DNA of 32,613 nucleotides from positions 1 to 32,613 of the forward strand of contig JAWQRN010000268.1 in NCBI GenBank assembly GCA_033557685.1. Reading direction: 5' to 3'. Origin of the DNA: Sperchopsis tessellata. Its lineage: Eukaryota; Arthropoda; Insecta; Coleoptera; Hydrophilidae. How positions within the stretch are numbered: the stretch's first letter is position 1; every line of letters starts with the position of its first letter. A model generated the notes under the pieces. It saw nothing but the letters and a program-made list of their open reading frames with translations, was not told where the DNA came from and did no database searches. The position numbers and the translations under genes are program-made. Below, one piece after another: positions 12,301-21,971 of this stretch.

Positions 12301-12399
12301 TCATATCACATACATTCAATTCAATTCATATTATGTTTGTAAAAGTAAATAAAAATAAAAAAAATATAATGGTGGTCTAGGCCTCATGATCTGTTTTTT

Positions 12400-12930
12400 A
12401 TTACCTGATATGCAAAATTCTCTCTTCAGACCAAATCCTACATTAACACTACTATTCAATTGAAAATGTGCTTCGACGGTCTATAAAACGTTATCCAACC
12501 ACCGAAAATTAATTTTGATTTCTGCTAAGACTTGAAAAGCAAAATCATACCTTATGAATTTATCAATGTCTTTAATTCCAAATAAAAACTGCATTTTATA
12601 TGGATACTTTTTTAGGATTTTTCTAAGAATTTTCCAAACTATTGTGTAACTCTTCTGGAGACGTTTTGCAACTTGATTAACAGTACATATTCTATGGATA
12701 TTATTTTCTGGTATTTATTCAGTCTGAAATATAACTTCAGCAAGATTACCATCTATAGCTCCTTTAGGCCTTCCAGATTTTTCATCAGTAGCACAACCAG
12801 CTTATTTAAACTTTCTGTAGAACTGTAAACTGCATAGACCAACTCGTTATTTTTGTTCTAAATTTTCATTTACCATTTCTTAAACTTCTCGAGCATTCAT
12901 AATAACATCGAATAAGGCTGATTCTAACTT
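12400..12930 (-). pseudogene. Decayed mariner/IS630-type transposase (DUF4817-like)
   Basis: The minus strand encodes, with stops and small shifts, a series that matches a transposase widespread in insect genomes. In order it gives EKSGRPKG near 12770; then NNIHRICTVNQVAKRLQKS and YTIVWKILRKILKKYPYKMQ, the helix-turn-helix region with the KYPYKMQ signature; then IRYDFAFQVLAEI; and a degraded version of the usual DNILWTDEAHF block in which the catalytic Asp is replaced by Val (TVEAHF). Terminal repeats were not found. It is a dead fragment covering the DNA-binding part and the first catalytic block. Confidence 0.6.
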
Positions 12931-13104
12931 GTAAAATCAAAACTATTAAAAACTAAAAAATGTGATCATTTAACAAATCCCATTACTTAAGTTTTTAAAA
13001 AGTTATGGCTATTTGTAACTTTCTTTTCAATAACCTTGAATAGGAGATATATCAAATTTTGCCAAAATGTTATTATAATTTTCTGAAGTCATATATTTTG
13101 CTAA

Positions 13105-14345
13105 TATACTTATGCAAACTACCCCGTTCTAATTTGAATAAAGATGAGTTAAAGGCCCTCAGACAACTCAAAAGTAATCAGTTGATTTTAATCATGTCGT
13201 CGGATAAAGACAACGCTACAGTTGTAATGGATCGTCATACGTACGATTTCAAACTTTTAGATATTTTGCAGGCTACCACATATAAACGCCTAACGGCCAA
13301 CCCTACATCAAGAATTGAGAAATTGCTTACCAATGTGATCAAAAGATCTACCCTTCATCCATAAGTGCAGAAGAAGATCATTCCTCACGATTCTCAAATC
13401 CCTCGTTTATATGGTCTACCTAAGGTACATACACCTTTGATGCCTCTTCGACCAATTGTCAGTACAATAGGGTCTCCCATATATAGATTGGCCTGATTTC
13501 TCACCCCGATACTCAACAAATTCATAGGACAATCCAACAGACTTAATGGTCAGCTTTGATGTCGAGTCCCTTTTCACCAGTACACTTGTGAATGATACTA
13601 TTAGCGACCTACTACCTACTGAGAGGGGAAGGTTCATCACTTATTTCTAAATTGGGGACCATTTCTACGAACACACATCTTGAGCTGCTATGGGTTGTTG
13701 CAATATTTTTATGGAGGCATTTGAGAAATTGGCATTATCATCCTCCGATATAAAACCAAAATGTTTGTTTCGTTACGTGGATGACACCTTTGTTATATGG
13801 TCATCGGGACAAAAGGCACTAGATGCCTTTTTGGATCATATAAACTCCTAACATATACTTTTCACGATGGGGATCCTTTCTTGGATGTATTGATGAAACC
13901 TAGATTAAAAGGTACACTTCTTCATTCTGTTTATTGTAAGCCCACCCATACCAATAGGTACCTGCATGCAATGTCACATCATCACCCCTGTCAGAAAATG
14001 TCTGTGATTAACTCTGTCGTGCAGCGGGCTTTCAAGTTGTGTGACACAACTCTACTTTCTCAGGAGTTGCGTATAGTCACCGATGTGATGTTACGTAATG
14101 CATATAGTTTGTCAGACATCAAACGGTCAATAAGACATTACAGGAATCCATCCATCGCTATCAGAAATACTCCTGAGATGAAAAGAACAGCTTATCTACC
14201 ATTCGTCAAGGATTTGACGGACAAAATTGCCCGCATAGTAAGAAAATTTGATATCAAAACAGTATTCTTCCTAATACAAAAGATTTCACAAGTTCTCTCT
14301 TCTTCAAAAGATATCATTGCGTTGCAAAGCGAAGGGATTTATTAG
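13105..14345 (+). pseudogene. Penelope-like reverse transcriptase, broken
   Basis: The N-terminal block has KALRQLKSNQLILIMSSDKD then NATVVMDRHTYD. The next block, IPRLYGLPKVHT followed by MPLRPIVSTIGSPIYRLA, is the highly conserved Penelope reverse transcriptase segment. VSFDVESLF is partly preserved near 13550. RYVDDTFVIW at 13771-13800 holds the catalytic Asp pair. After a frameshift near 13850, a 182-codon open frame (13797-14345) carries FLDVLMKPRL, HSVYCKPTHTNRYLH and SHHHPCQK, all typical of the thumb and connector region. Stops occur near 13362, 13495 and 13850, among others. It is non-functional. Confidence 0.88.
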
Positions 14346-14460
14346 ATCCCTTGTTCCTGTGGTAAGATATACATTGGAGAAACTAAGCGTACGATTGCTA
14401 CTCGTTTAAAGAAGCATGAACGCTGTACTCGTCTGGGTCATATTATTCTGTCAGCCGGGC
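14345..14460 (+). pseudogene. GIY-YIG endonuclease domain of the Penelope-like element
   Basis: The frame reads IPCSCGKIYIGETKRTIATR then LKKHERCTRLGH. The KIYIGET block with an Arg one turn later (TIATRLKKH) is the core of the GIY-YIG nuclease that Penelope elements carry downstream of reverse transcriptase and use to nick target DNA. It is out of frame with the upstream reverse transcriptase open frame by a stop, and the downstream part shifts again into a region resembling FARKF.EAIIEVQNRPNNIN. Confidence 0.85.
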
Positions 14461-14909
14461 TGAAGATTTTCATGATACAGGGCACACCATTATGTTCCAA
14501 GATTCTAAAGTCTTAACTCGGGAGCCTTCTTATTTTGCCAGAAAATTCTGAGAAGCCATTATTGAGGTTCAAAATCGCCCCAACAATATCAATAGGGTCG
14601 ATGGTTTTCAACAACCAATTGCTTGGAGAATACCCCTATCTCATTTCTCTCTTCTTGCACTTGGCAACAACCGCCCAAACGAAACAACTCCATGCTAGTG
14701 CACATCCCCCATTCCAGTCCTTGCCTATATAAGTATGATCCGGCCGAGTCTGGATCAGTGCAGTGAATTAATTCATTGAAGTAACATCATTCGCCTTGAA
14801 AATGTCCCTTACAACAGTGGACTAAACTTTGGCATTTATCAGAGTCTCTACACAGTTTCCACCCGGAAACAACATTCATACAGATAATAACCGTGGATGA
14901 CTATTACAT

Positions 14910-15831
14910 TTAATAATGCAAACTAATTTTTACCAAACAAATTTGCATAGGATCCATTACAACATTGTTTTTTTTTATTGTTGAAAATGTGATCTTTGTA
15001 ATTAGAGTAATATATGATCTTTATGAAATTGTTCGTCGATAAAAGTACAAAACAGATTTTAACAAATATCATACAAAAATTTTTATTGCAGAAACTAGAT
15101 TTGAATGATTAAAAAAGATGGGATTTAATTATAGTTTGATAAATATCTCTGAATTCTAGACTAGCAAAAATTTTTGTATTTTTATCTTGCATTTATAACA
15201 TAAATATTCAGCCCTATTATCAGCTATATTCAGCCCTAGTATCACAGTCATTATAAATGTCGTACGTGTGTTATGTTATAATAACTGACATTCATGTGAA
15301 AAAAAAATCACATTTAACATGTCAACATGTTAAAAAAAAAGGTAGTTTTGAATTTGGGTAGAAAAGAGAATGGTATGCATTAGTATAAGGAAACAAGATA
15401 TTAAAAAGTGTTGTTGCTATAAATATTCCCTTGTCATTTTCAATGCTGTCTGAGTTATTTGCCATGAAAATGGTAAAAAGGCTAAAAAGAAAACCGCTTA
15501 GGTAAAATATGATGAAGTATTGCAATTTAGGGTAAAAATTATTAACGGGACTAATTATTTTGAGTGGTTAGTCTTATGCAAATGCAGTCATAAATTTAAA
15601 TGGATCACTGCCTTATCTTAGATCTCCAGGGCCAGTTCTAGTTGAATTTCTAAAATGAAGCTACAAGATGGTCAAGTTACTACTAACGATAAAATAACAA
15701 TAATCTTTTCTTCTATCAGCATTCTAGATGTTAAAAGCCATTGTATTTATCTTTCTTATAAATATACAACAAACTCATTGAAAGTAACTTAAAAAATTAA
15801 ATTATTTTAATGGCTGTTAAGTTATGATACA
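14910..15831. other. Intronic AT-rich stretch; small tandem duplication
   Basis: I see no gene. A 23-bp unit beginning ATATTCAGCCCTA is present twice in tandem at about 15206-15252. The open frame at 15322-15525 (minus) encodes a hydrophobic peptide with no known domain and is not supported. Confidence 0.4.
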
Positions 15832-15859
15832 TACAGTATTGTGCGAATTAATGTGAACA
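15832..15859 (+). repeat. Left terminal inverted repeat of the Tc1 element
   Basis: This is a 28-bp terminal repeat including the flanking TA. It is an exact reverse complement of 17050-17077, and similarity stops immediately inside it. CAGT is the usual first four bases of Tc1-type elements. Confidence 0.93.
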
Positions 15860-17075
15860 CAAGTAGATTTATGTTTACCAAAAGAAAAAAAAATATATAG
15901 TACTAGTTTATATATATTTTTGTGTTATTCAATAGGGGATATGTCCCCCTCTGGCTTGTATTATGGCTACAAGTCGTTTTGACATAAAGTCAATCAATTG
16001 TTTGCAATTCTCTTTGAATTTGTCATCTCGGAACCAAACTGAATGACAGCTTCAATCATCTTAGCCTTTGTTATACAATCCAAGTTTAGCAATTTGGCCT
16101 TGCATATAGGCCATAAGTTTTCATTGCGATTAAGATCTGGTGAGTTTCCAGGCCAATCTAGAAGAGTCACATTTTTGTCTTTAAGATATTCTTCTTGGAA
16201 ACATGACAAGGTGCTGAATTTTGCTGGGAGATTGGTTTGCCAACTGCTTGAACTTTTTCCAGTTCTCTGGGCAAACATGTTTCTAACATCACTTTATATT
16301 TATCACTGTTCATCATACCTACGATGGGATTAAGTTTTCCTTTTCCCATATATGAAAAAGAGCCTCAAAACATCTTTTTCGCTGTTTGGACTAAGTGAGC
16401 TGCAGTCAACTTTTAGTCCGCAATTTTCCGCATGCAATTTGATCGGTAACCCTGCACCAGAAAGTGTGTCTCATCAGAGAACAAGACGTTTCCCCAGTGT
16501 TCTTCCGACAAATGAGCATATTTTTTGGCTCAAATCAGCCTTTTTTCATCAAAGCCTCCGTCAGAAGTTGTTTTTTTGAGGTATTACTGCTTTTCTTCCT
16601 CCCTCTAAAAGACGTCTGCGAATCTGAAGATCATAGCTTGTCTTTCTAGGGTTCAATTTGCTATTTCTCAAAAGAAAAGATTCATCTCGGGGAGTTCTTC
16701 CACATTTCCCTTTTCCTTGAACTTCAACAGATCCAGTCTGCCATTTTTGTTTGATTATATTGTTTACAGCTCCCAAGCTCACGGAACACTCACTGGCAAT
16801 GTCTCTTTGCGTCATGGATGTGTGCTCATAAAGTGTAATTATTTTTTCTTTTTTCCACCAAACCAACCAAATTGTATTATTTCTCACAAATCTAGAAAAA
16901 CACCTAGTTACTCAGTGAAAATAACCGGCAAAACGACTGACATTGACAATAACTTATTGCAGAATGACAGGTTATGTGACCTGTATAGAAACCGCTGTCA
17001 AAATTGTCACAGCAGTGCTGCCATCTTAAAAAAATAAAGAAATGCTGAATGTTCACATTAATTCGCACAATACTG
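15834..17075 (-). mobile_element. Tc1-like DNA transposon with intact inverted ends
   Basis: The element is 1242 bp, starts CAGTATTGTGCGAATTAATG, and is flanked on both sides by TA, the expected Tc1/mariner target duplication. Including the flanking TA, the two ends are perfect 28-bp inverted repeats. Inside, on the minus strand, is a broken transposase. The perfect ends beside a dead gene suggest either fairly recent insertion or selection on the ends by mobilisation in trans. It lies inside the 6.1-kb kinase intron, in the same orientation as the host gene. Confidence 0.93.
15994..16887 (-). pseudogene. Tc1-like transposase, inactivated
   Basis: The start at 16887 opens a 108-codon frame with a helix-turn-helix region (TMTQRDIASECSVSLGAVNN) and a GRTPRDE block. 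A frameshift follows, near a run of seven T on the plus strand at about 16570. The next frame carries HWGNVLFSDETHF (first catalytic Asp), in-frame stops near 16410 and 16370, and QQNSAPCH, where the second catalytic Asp of the usual QQDNAPCH is Asn. A second frameshift leads to LLDWPGNSPDLNRNENLW, with the final Glu present, and a stop at 15994. The total is about 300 codons, slightly short of a full Tc1 transposase. It cannot encode active enzyme. Confidence 0.9.
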
Positions 17076-17077
17076 TA
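17050..17077 (-). repeat. Right terminal inverted repeat of the Tc1 element
   Basis: This exactly matches the left repeat in inverted orientation over 28 bp, ending in the TA target duplicate at 17076-17077. Confidence 0.93.
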
Positions 17078-17784
17078 CCATATAACGGAAAGCAGGATGG
17101 TTATCATAAGGCGGATACATAATAAGGCTGATTGTAATATTAATGTAAGATGTCATTCACATTGACTACAATGATGTTAATAAATGTATTACCTAGAATT
17201 ACGAAGTTACTATTTTTATTTAGAGTTATTTTATGTAATATAAAATGTTGTAACTAATTTCATTAACTTTACAAAAGTTATCAACACCTACTTAGTCTCT
17301 TTAAATTCTTATGGTTTAGGTACTTACATTAAAAGTGTAATAATATATAATATTTATGGAACATTTATGAGATGTTATGTGGGTGCTTAATAATTTTAAA
17401 AACAAGTTTTTATGGCAGCCGTTTGAAATGAAAAAGATGAGTACTGATTTTCAGAAATTAAAAAAAACTTACATGTGAATAATTTTTGTAACAATATTAA
17501 ATAAAGATATTATGAAAATGTAAAAATCAAGCTTATCATGATATTTCAGGAAGTAAAATTTAAAATATCAATTTGTCGTACCTACACTCATATCATCTCT
17601 TACCATCTCAGACAATTTAACTGAATCTATAACTTATACTAAAACCTATAAAATGTATTAACCAAAACAATTCGCATAGTAATAACAAATAAGACATAAT
17701 CTTTAATAAAAATTCTAAGCAAACAGTTTTTAAGTTATTGAAATCATATACTGAAGAATTATAACACTTATGGAGGATATATAC

Positions 17785-18094
17785 CTTATAATAGTATCTT
17801 TGGCCTCTTCAGAGATTGGAACTTCTGCAGGAAAAATTAAAGTTTCTCGCCAGTTCATAACTTTTCTATATGTGTCTTGTGGGTTCTCAGAGCAGAAAGG
17901 TGGGTAGCCAATGAGCATTTCATACATAATTACTCCCAATGACCACCAATCACAGGCAGATCCATATCCAGTTTGTAAGAACACTTCTGGTGCAATGTAA
18001 TCTGGTGTTCCTACTGTACTATAAGCTAAAGCTCTTCTGTTTTTTTTCCAACTCTCCGCACGTCTCTTGCTATCCATAGGGCTTGAGGTAATGA
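17785..18094 (-). CDS. trc: Tricornered/NDR kinase, activation-segment exon
   Basis: This 310-nt exon follows TTTTCTTGCAG and ends at an AG|GTATAT donor. It begins with two bases of a split codon, then ITSSPMDSKRRAESWKKNRR, ALAYSTVGTPDYIAPEVFLQ and CDWWSLGVIMYEMLIGYPPF, ending EEAKDTII plus two bases. The basic KRRAESWKKNRR stretch is the auto-inhibitory insert typical of NDR kinases. AYSTVGTPDYIAPE is the activation segment with the autophosphorylated Ser and the APE motif, and CDWWSLG holds the conserved Asp of helix F. The HRD and DFG motifs must lie on an upstream exon not found here. The reading frame is clean, and the sequence favours Tricornered (NDR) over Warts/LATS. Confidence 0.97.
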
Positions 18095-18559
18095 CTGCAA
18101 GAAAATAAATTATATTTAAAAATTAATTTTATATACTATTATGATAAAAAATATCCGGTTGGATAATTTTATAACATTATATTTATAGTTTACAATGGTC
18201 TCAGGAATGGAAATAACACTTAACAACATAAAATATGATGGGCTTAAAAGATTGGTGATGAATTCGAGAGGATTGAAATGTACTGACTGTAGTAGTGATT
18301 GTTATTTTGTTTGATTGAAATGTGAAGTTGGTAAGATCATACAGTTCTTTCAGAACTTCCTCATCAAAGTCTGAGCAATTTCATTTGAAAATTCCAAGCT
18401 ATCCACAAAATTTGTGAAACCATAAAAGCAAGAATACTAAATTATATGAGTAATCAATACATATTTAGGCAAACATAAGTAAAATATGTTCATGAAAAAT
18501 AATATTTTGTAATAAAATCAGTCAAATAAATAATTAGACAGAAGATGACAAAGAATTAA
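18095..18559. other. Upstream kinase intron, nothing recognised
   Basis: This is AT-rich sequence between the kinase exon and the LINE. No coding similarity was seen. If 29317-29361 is a kinase exon, the intron is 11,222 nt; otherwise it exceeds 14.5 kb and leaves the window. Confidence 0.5.
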
Positions 18560-20100
18560 AAATAATAAAAATAATAAGTATTGTCACATAGGTCTTTTAT
18601 GGCACTCTCTGTACATCAAAAAGTCCAGACTTTACAAACTTTTGGTACAAAGATCAGTTTTTATCAACATTTGAAATTTAATAACATGCAAAGTTTTGTA
18701 GCAATTTGGAATTGAATTGTACATTTTAAATCAAAACAAACTTTATAATCGATGCATTTGAATACTTATGCTATCCCTTCATCTTGTATTATAATCATGG
18801 ACATCTGTATGATGCTGATATCCTGTATGGTTTTTATGAACATGACAGAAGGTTTTAATACAGATTAAGCCGAAAAGTGTTAAGATCCTTTTGGAGTAAT
18901 GGTTCATAATCTTCATTTTATATTGACCGATTGATAGTTTGCCCAATCATCTTCTATAATAAAAAACACTCTGGAGGTGTTTATGTGCAGAAATTCTCCA
19001 AGTAAAAAGGTCATAATAGGGTGGAAAAGAACAAAATACCTGTTAAGGGCACTTGTCACCTTGGTACAATCATTTATATAGTAGATAGTAGTAGGAATTT
19101 GACACGTTCAATCACCACTAACTGAAGAGCAATAAACCACTCATTTGCAATGAACCACTCATTTGCAATGATGAGTACGAGATTACCAACAGCACAAATC
19201 TCAGATTCATTCTAACTACGAACCACAAATGGTGTATCAGTGACTAAAAAAGTAGCTACATGCACTGCATCAGACAGATCATTAAAAATAGCAGAAACAG
19301 TAAAAAACCCAAAATACTGGGAAACTCTTCTCTCAATTTTCAACACCCTCCTGCAAAGCTTGAAGCTCCACCGCACATCCTGCATCTCGTCAACAATCAT
19401 CATAACAGCACCAGTAGTGCTGCAGTCCTGTGTTAAACCAAGATGCTTTCCACATAGTGAGTTGTTAATTTCCAGAAAATGTGAAAATCTACTAAACATT
19501 AACCTATATAATACATTGTACATACAGGAGAGGATTAATATAAGTCGATAATCAGACATGTTTGCAGTGACACCATTTTTTAGAGCAGATTGTTATCTTG
19601 TCCAATTTTAAATAATTAGGGAAGAAGCCTTCTATGAAGTAAGCATTAGTTATATCAGCCAAAAGTGTCATGATCTGTTCAGCAACAACTTTCAGAATAC
19701 AATTTTCTCAGCCAGTTTGTTCTTCATTATATGAATTACCTTATATACCGCAAGAAAAACCTTGTGTTCTCTCAGAAAAAACCTCACCTACTAATTTTTC
19801 AACTATCTTTGTAAAAGATTTTAAACCATCAGGCTAGAGTTTGTTCCAAACAGTTTTGAGCTTGTTTTCGGCTGTTTCAATAATCTCAACATTATTAACA
19901 CTTAATAGTTTACCATAATTTCTTCCATTTCATGAAGTTTGTTTCAACTGTTGGGTGTTTTGTAGACATACATTTCTGCCATAAGTTGAAGTTTTTTTTC
20001 TGTTCATAAATTCATCATCCGCCTCAAAAATCTACTTGCATTTCTTACCGGTAGAATAGCTCTCCTAAACATCCAGCCATTATTCCTGGTACATGAAGTT
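18560..20100 (-). mobile_element. CR1/Jockey-like LINE, decayed
   Basis: Minus-strand frames show, in element order, AENKLKTVWNKL near 19880; LADITNAYFIEGFFPNYLKL near 19600-19660; SDYR and FSRFSHFLEINNSLCGKHLG in a 115-codon open frame (19212-19559) with STTGAVMMIVDEMQDV; a degraded FNDLSDAVHV (usually DLSKAFD) near 19260-19285; then the C-terminal VHDYNTR (18783-18800) and KMYNSIPNCYKTLHVIKF (about 18670-18725). The 3' end is close to 18560, after a TTATTATTTTT tail. The central and late reverse transcriptase, with the Asp-Asp box, is missing or unrecognisable between about 18870 and 19210. It is a dead, internally deleted copy in the kinase intron. Confidence 0.72.
19134..19170. repeat. 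Short tandem duplication
   Basis: An 18-bp unit, AACCACTCATTTGCAATG, is present twice in tandem within the LINE relic. It is probably a replication-slippage duplication. Confidence 0.7.
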
Positions 20101-20910
20101 CTTAAATGTATACATTTCTATGCGGCTAAACTTTCATTAATACATGATTTTTGGACTCTAAATATGAAAAATATCTATATTACATTTGGGAAATACAGCC
20201 TCGTATTATCAATACACGTGGATCCTTCTTTATTAAATGCAGTTCTTTTCATGATAATATTATGTTAAAGACAAAAACAGTTTCCAAATTATTGTGAAAA
20301 ATGAATATTCAAATCACACACCATAATGCCTAAAGACTTGTATTTCCTTTTAATAGAAGAATAGACTTTGTAATTTTATTACACAATGTAGTAAATTTTG
20401 TGTTTAAAGACATGAGTATACAGTAACACTCAACAAATAAATTTATTTCACTGCTACAACTGCCATCTTAAACATATTTCTCAAATTCTTCTTTTATTGT
20501 TTCGAACAAATATGCAAATTCCACCTTACATATAGATGCCTCGGAAGCTCACTGGATTAAACAATAAGTTTGTGAGTTTATGCTCAAAATTTATTATGAT
20601 TATGGAAAATTCTATGTGTTGGTCATCTTCCTGGATAGATGTAAAACCCTGGATATGGTAAAATTTCTAGGTGTGGTAGTCTAATCCCTGAAATTTGGTA
20701 AGACTAGGAAACGATACCCGCAAATTTAAAGAGGTATTTCTGTTCCTTTTTGTTTTTTTCCAAAAATAATATATTTTCTATGGAACTACTGTATATTCTT
20801 CAATTTTAAACGTTAATAATTTCACACTTATAGCAAATTCATGTTTTTCCAATGCTATTTGAAATGAAGGAACAGAACTAGAAAACTTCATTTAATTAAA
20901 ATATTAGTGT
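20101..20910. other. AT-rich stretch with no recognised gene
   Basis: No domain, splice-bounded exon or transposon end was recognised. Some of it near 20101 could belong to the 5' part of the adjacent LINE. Confidence 0.4.
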
Positions 20911-21160
20911 TGTAAGATAATTTCAATTTGAACTGTTCGACCTGTGGTCGCTGAGGTGCATGAATACACCCTTCTCAAGAACTCCACACAGTTTATACAG
21001 ACACCGGGGTAAGTGAACGTCCAGAAGGGACAACAAACAGGGTAGTTGTTTGTTGTGGGTTTTTGTAGTGTATCTGTTCATAATGTATTATTGTCAACCT
21101 GTTTTTATTTCATTTTAATTTATCAACTTTTAAATATATATATTTATATACACTTTATTG
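20911..21160 (+). repeat. Left LTR-like direct repeat
   Basis: From CCTGTGGTCGCTGAGG (20941) to the TATATA-rich end near 21160, the segment matches the right copy at about nine positions in ten or slightly better, counted by eye, with mostly C/T and G/A differences. Upstream, TGTAAGATAATTTCAATTT aligns with the right copy's TGTTAGATAATTTGAATTTT, but the left copy lacks about 45 bp that follow in the right one. The 3' border is unclear because no clean CA end is shared. Confidence 0.7.
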
Positions 21161-21467
21161 TTAAACTACGTTTGTTTTTACTTGTTGTCCGTAAATAATC
21201 CACGTCCCTTATAAATCAGGTGTGGGGTTATTGAATTCACGTGTTCAAAAACATAAACATCACGACCATGTAGTGCGCATGCCTGTTTGTGAGCATTAAA
21301 CAACAAGGAAGTTAGCAGTGAGGTTAATTTTGAATTTAGACTTTGGGTAGATTATTTTTTTGTTTGAAACAACAAGATGTTTAATAACGGGTCCGAAAGT
21401 GTCGGCGAAGAGGTTACTCTATCTACAGACCAGCGTGCAAAACCAACCATCATCGTTGAGCAATACT
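21161..21467 (+). other. Leader between left LTR and gag
   Basis: About 300 bp lie between the repeat and the first gag-like codon. No primer-binding site could be assigned to a particular tRNA. An open frame from 21376 runs in the gag frame, but its first part has no recognisable features, so I take the Met codon at 21468 as the likely gag start. Confidence 0.35.
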
Positions 21468-21971
21468 ATGCCAATAACTATGGATGAATTGATCAATGCG
21501 GAAGTGCGGGCGGCGACAGCAATGATGATGATTCACCAAACATGTGCGGTACATTCTAACCTGGAAATTGCGGCACTGACCCCAGAATTCGGTGGGAATT
21601 CAAGTGACGACGTTGAAGGCTGGTTCCAAAGAATCGAAACGGTGAAAGACATTTATGCGTCAGTGATGCCGTAATGATTTTAATAGTGGTATCAAAGCTG
21701 AGAGATAAATAAAAACTGTGGATAAACTGGTCATCTATCCACAAACTGCAAGGAGTCCAAAATCCCGAGCGGTGCATGTTTCAAATGCGGAGAGGCAGGG
21801 CACCAGAAAAGAAGCTGTATGAAGTCCCAGGCGTCAACATCTGGCCCAGCAGTAAGAAAGGCCCCAGCAGTAAGAAAGGCCCCAGCAGTAAGAAAGGCCC
21901 CAGCAGATAGCAATGTATTGCTTGTGCAGCCGATACCAGTCCCTGCATATAGAGTGGCAGTTGAAATATTA
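21468..21971 (+). pseudogene. LTR retrotransposon gag, internally deleted, CCHC knuckle
   Basis: The first part (21468-21674) reads MPITMDELINAEVRAATAMM and later LTPEFGGNSSDDVEGWFQRI ETVKDIY, a pattern typical of the start of insect LTR-element capsid domains (F-x-G plus W-F-x-x-I/V). It stops at 21674, and the capsid middle is missing. After about 100 bp of degraded sequence, the frame at 21777-21818 gives CFKCGEAGHQKRSC, a CX2CX4HX4C zinc knuckle of nucleocapsid. Next come three tandem copies of a 15-18-bp unit encoding AVRKAP (21846-21905). The zinc-knuckle frame continues without a stop into the non-retroelement coding sequence downstream. It cannot make a normal gag. Confidence 0.72.

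Larger units (their letters stand above)
13105..14900 (+). mobile_element. Penelope-like retroelement, 5'-truncated, with GIY-YIG end
   Basis: The plus strand carries a Penelope-like reverse transcriptase followed by a GIY-YIG nuclease, the fixed order of this class. The 3' part (14690-14900) includes a TATAAGTA motif and a segment found again, in both orientations, at 30000-30880. That gives an internal check on the 3' end, which lies near 14895-14910. The 5' part of the reverse transcriptase open frame is missing, and the rest is broken by stops and shifts. It sits inside a kinase intron, antisense to the host gene. Confidence 0.88.
11683..17784 (-). other. Kinase intron, 6102 nt, loaded with transposons
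   Basis: The intron runs from the GTATAT donor at 17784 to the TTTTTTAG acceptor at 11683. It contains a LINE-like tail, a decayed transposase, a Penelope-like element and a Tc1 element, each listed separately. The remaining parts (about 11690-12110, 14910-15830 and 17080-17780) are AT-rich with nothing recognised except small repeats. Confidence 0.85.

Noticed and set aside
16043..16579. Several plus-strand open frames of 60-96 codons
   Set aside because: They are antisense to the Tc1 transposase remnant and have no independent support.
19240..19551. 103-codon plus-strand open frame
   Set aside because: It is antisense to a recognisable LINE reverse transcriptase frame.
21210..21250. Possible primer-binding site after the left LTR-like repeat (GTGTGGGGTTATTG)
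   Set aside because: It does not match the 3' end of a tRNA I can name, and the LTR border is not certain.
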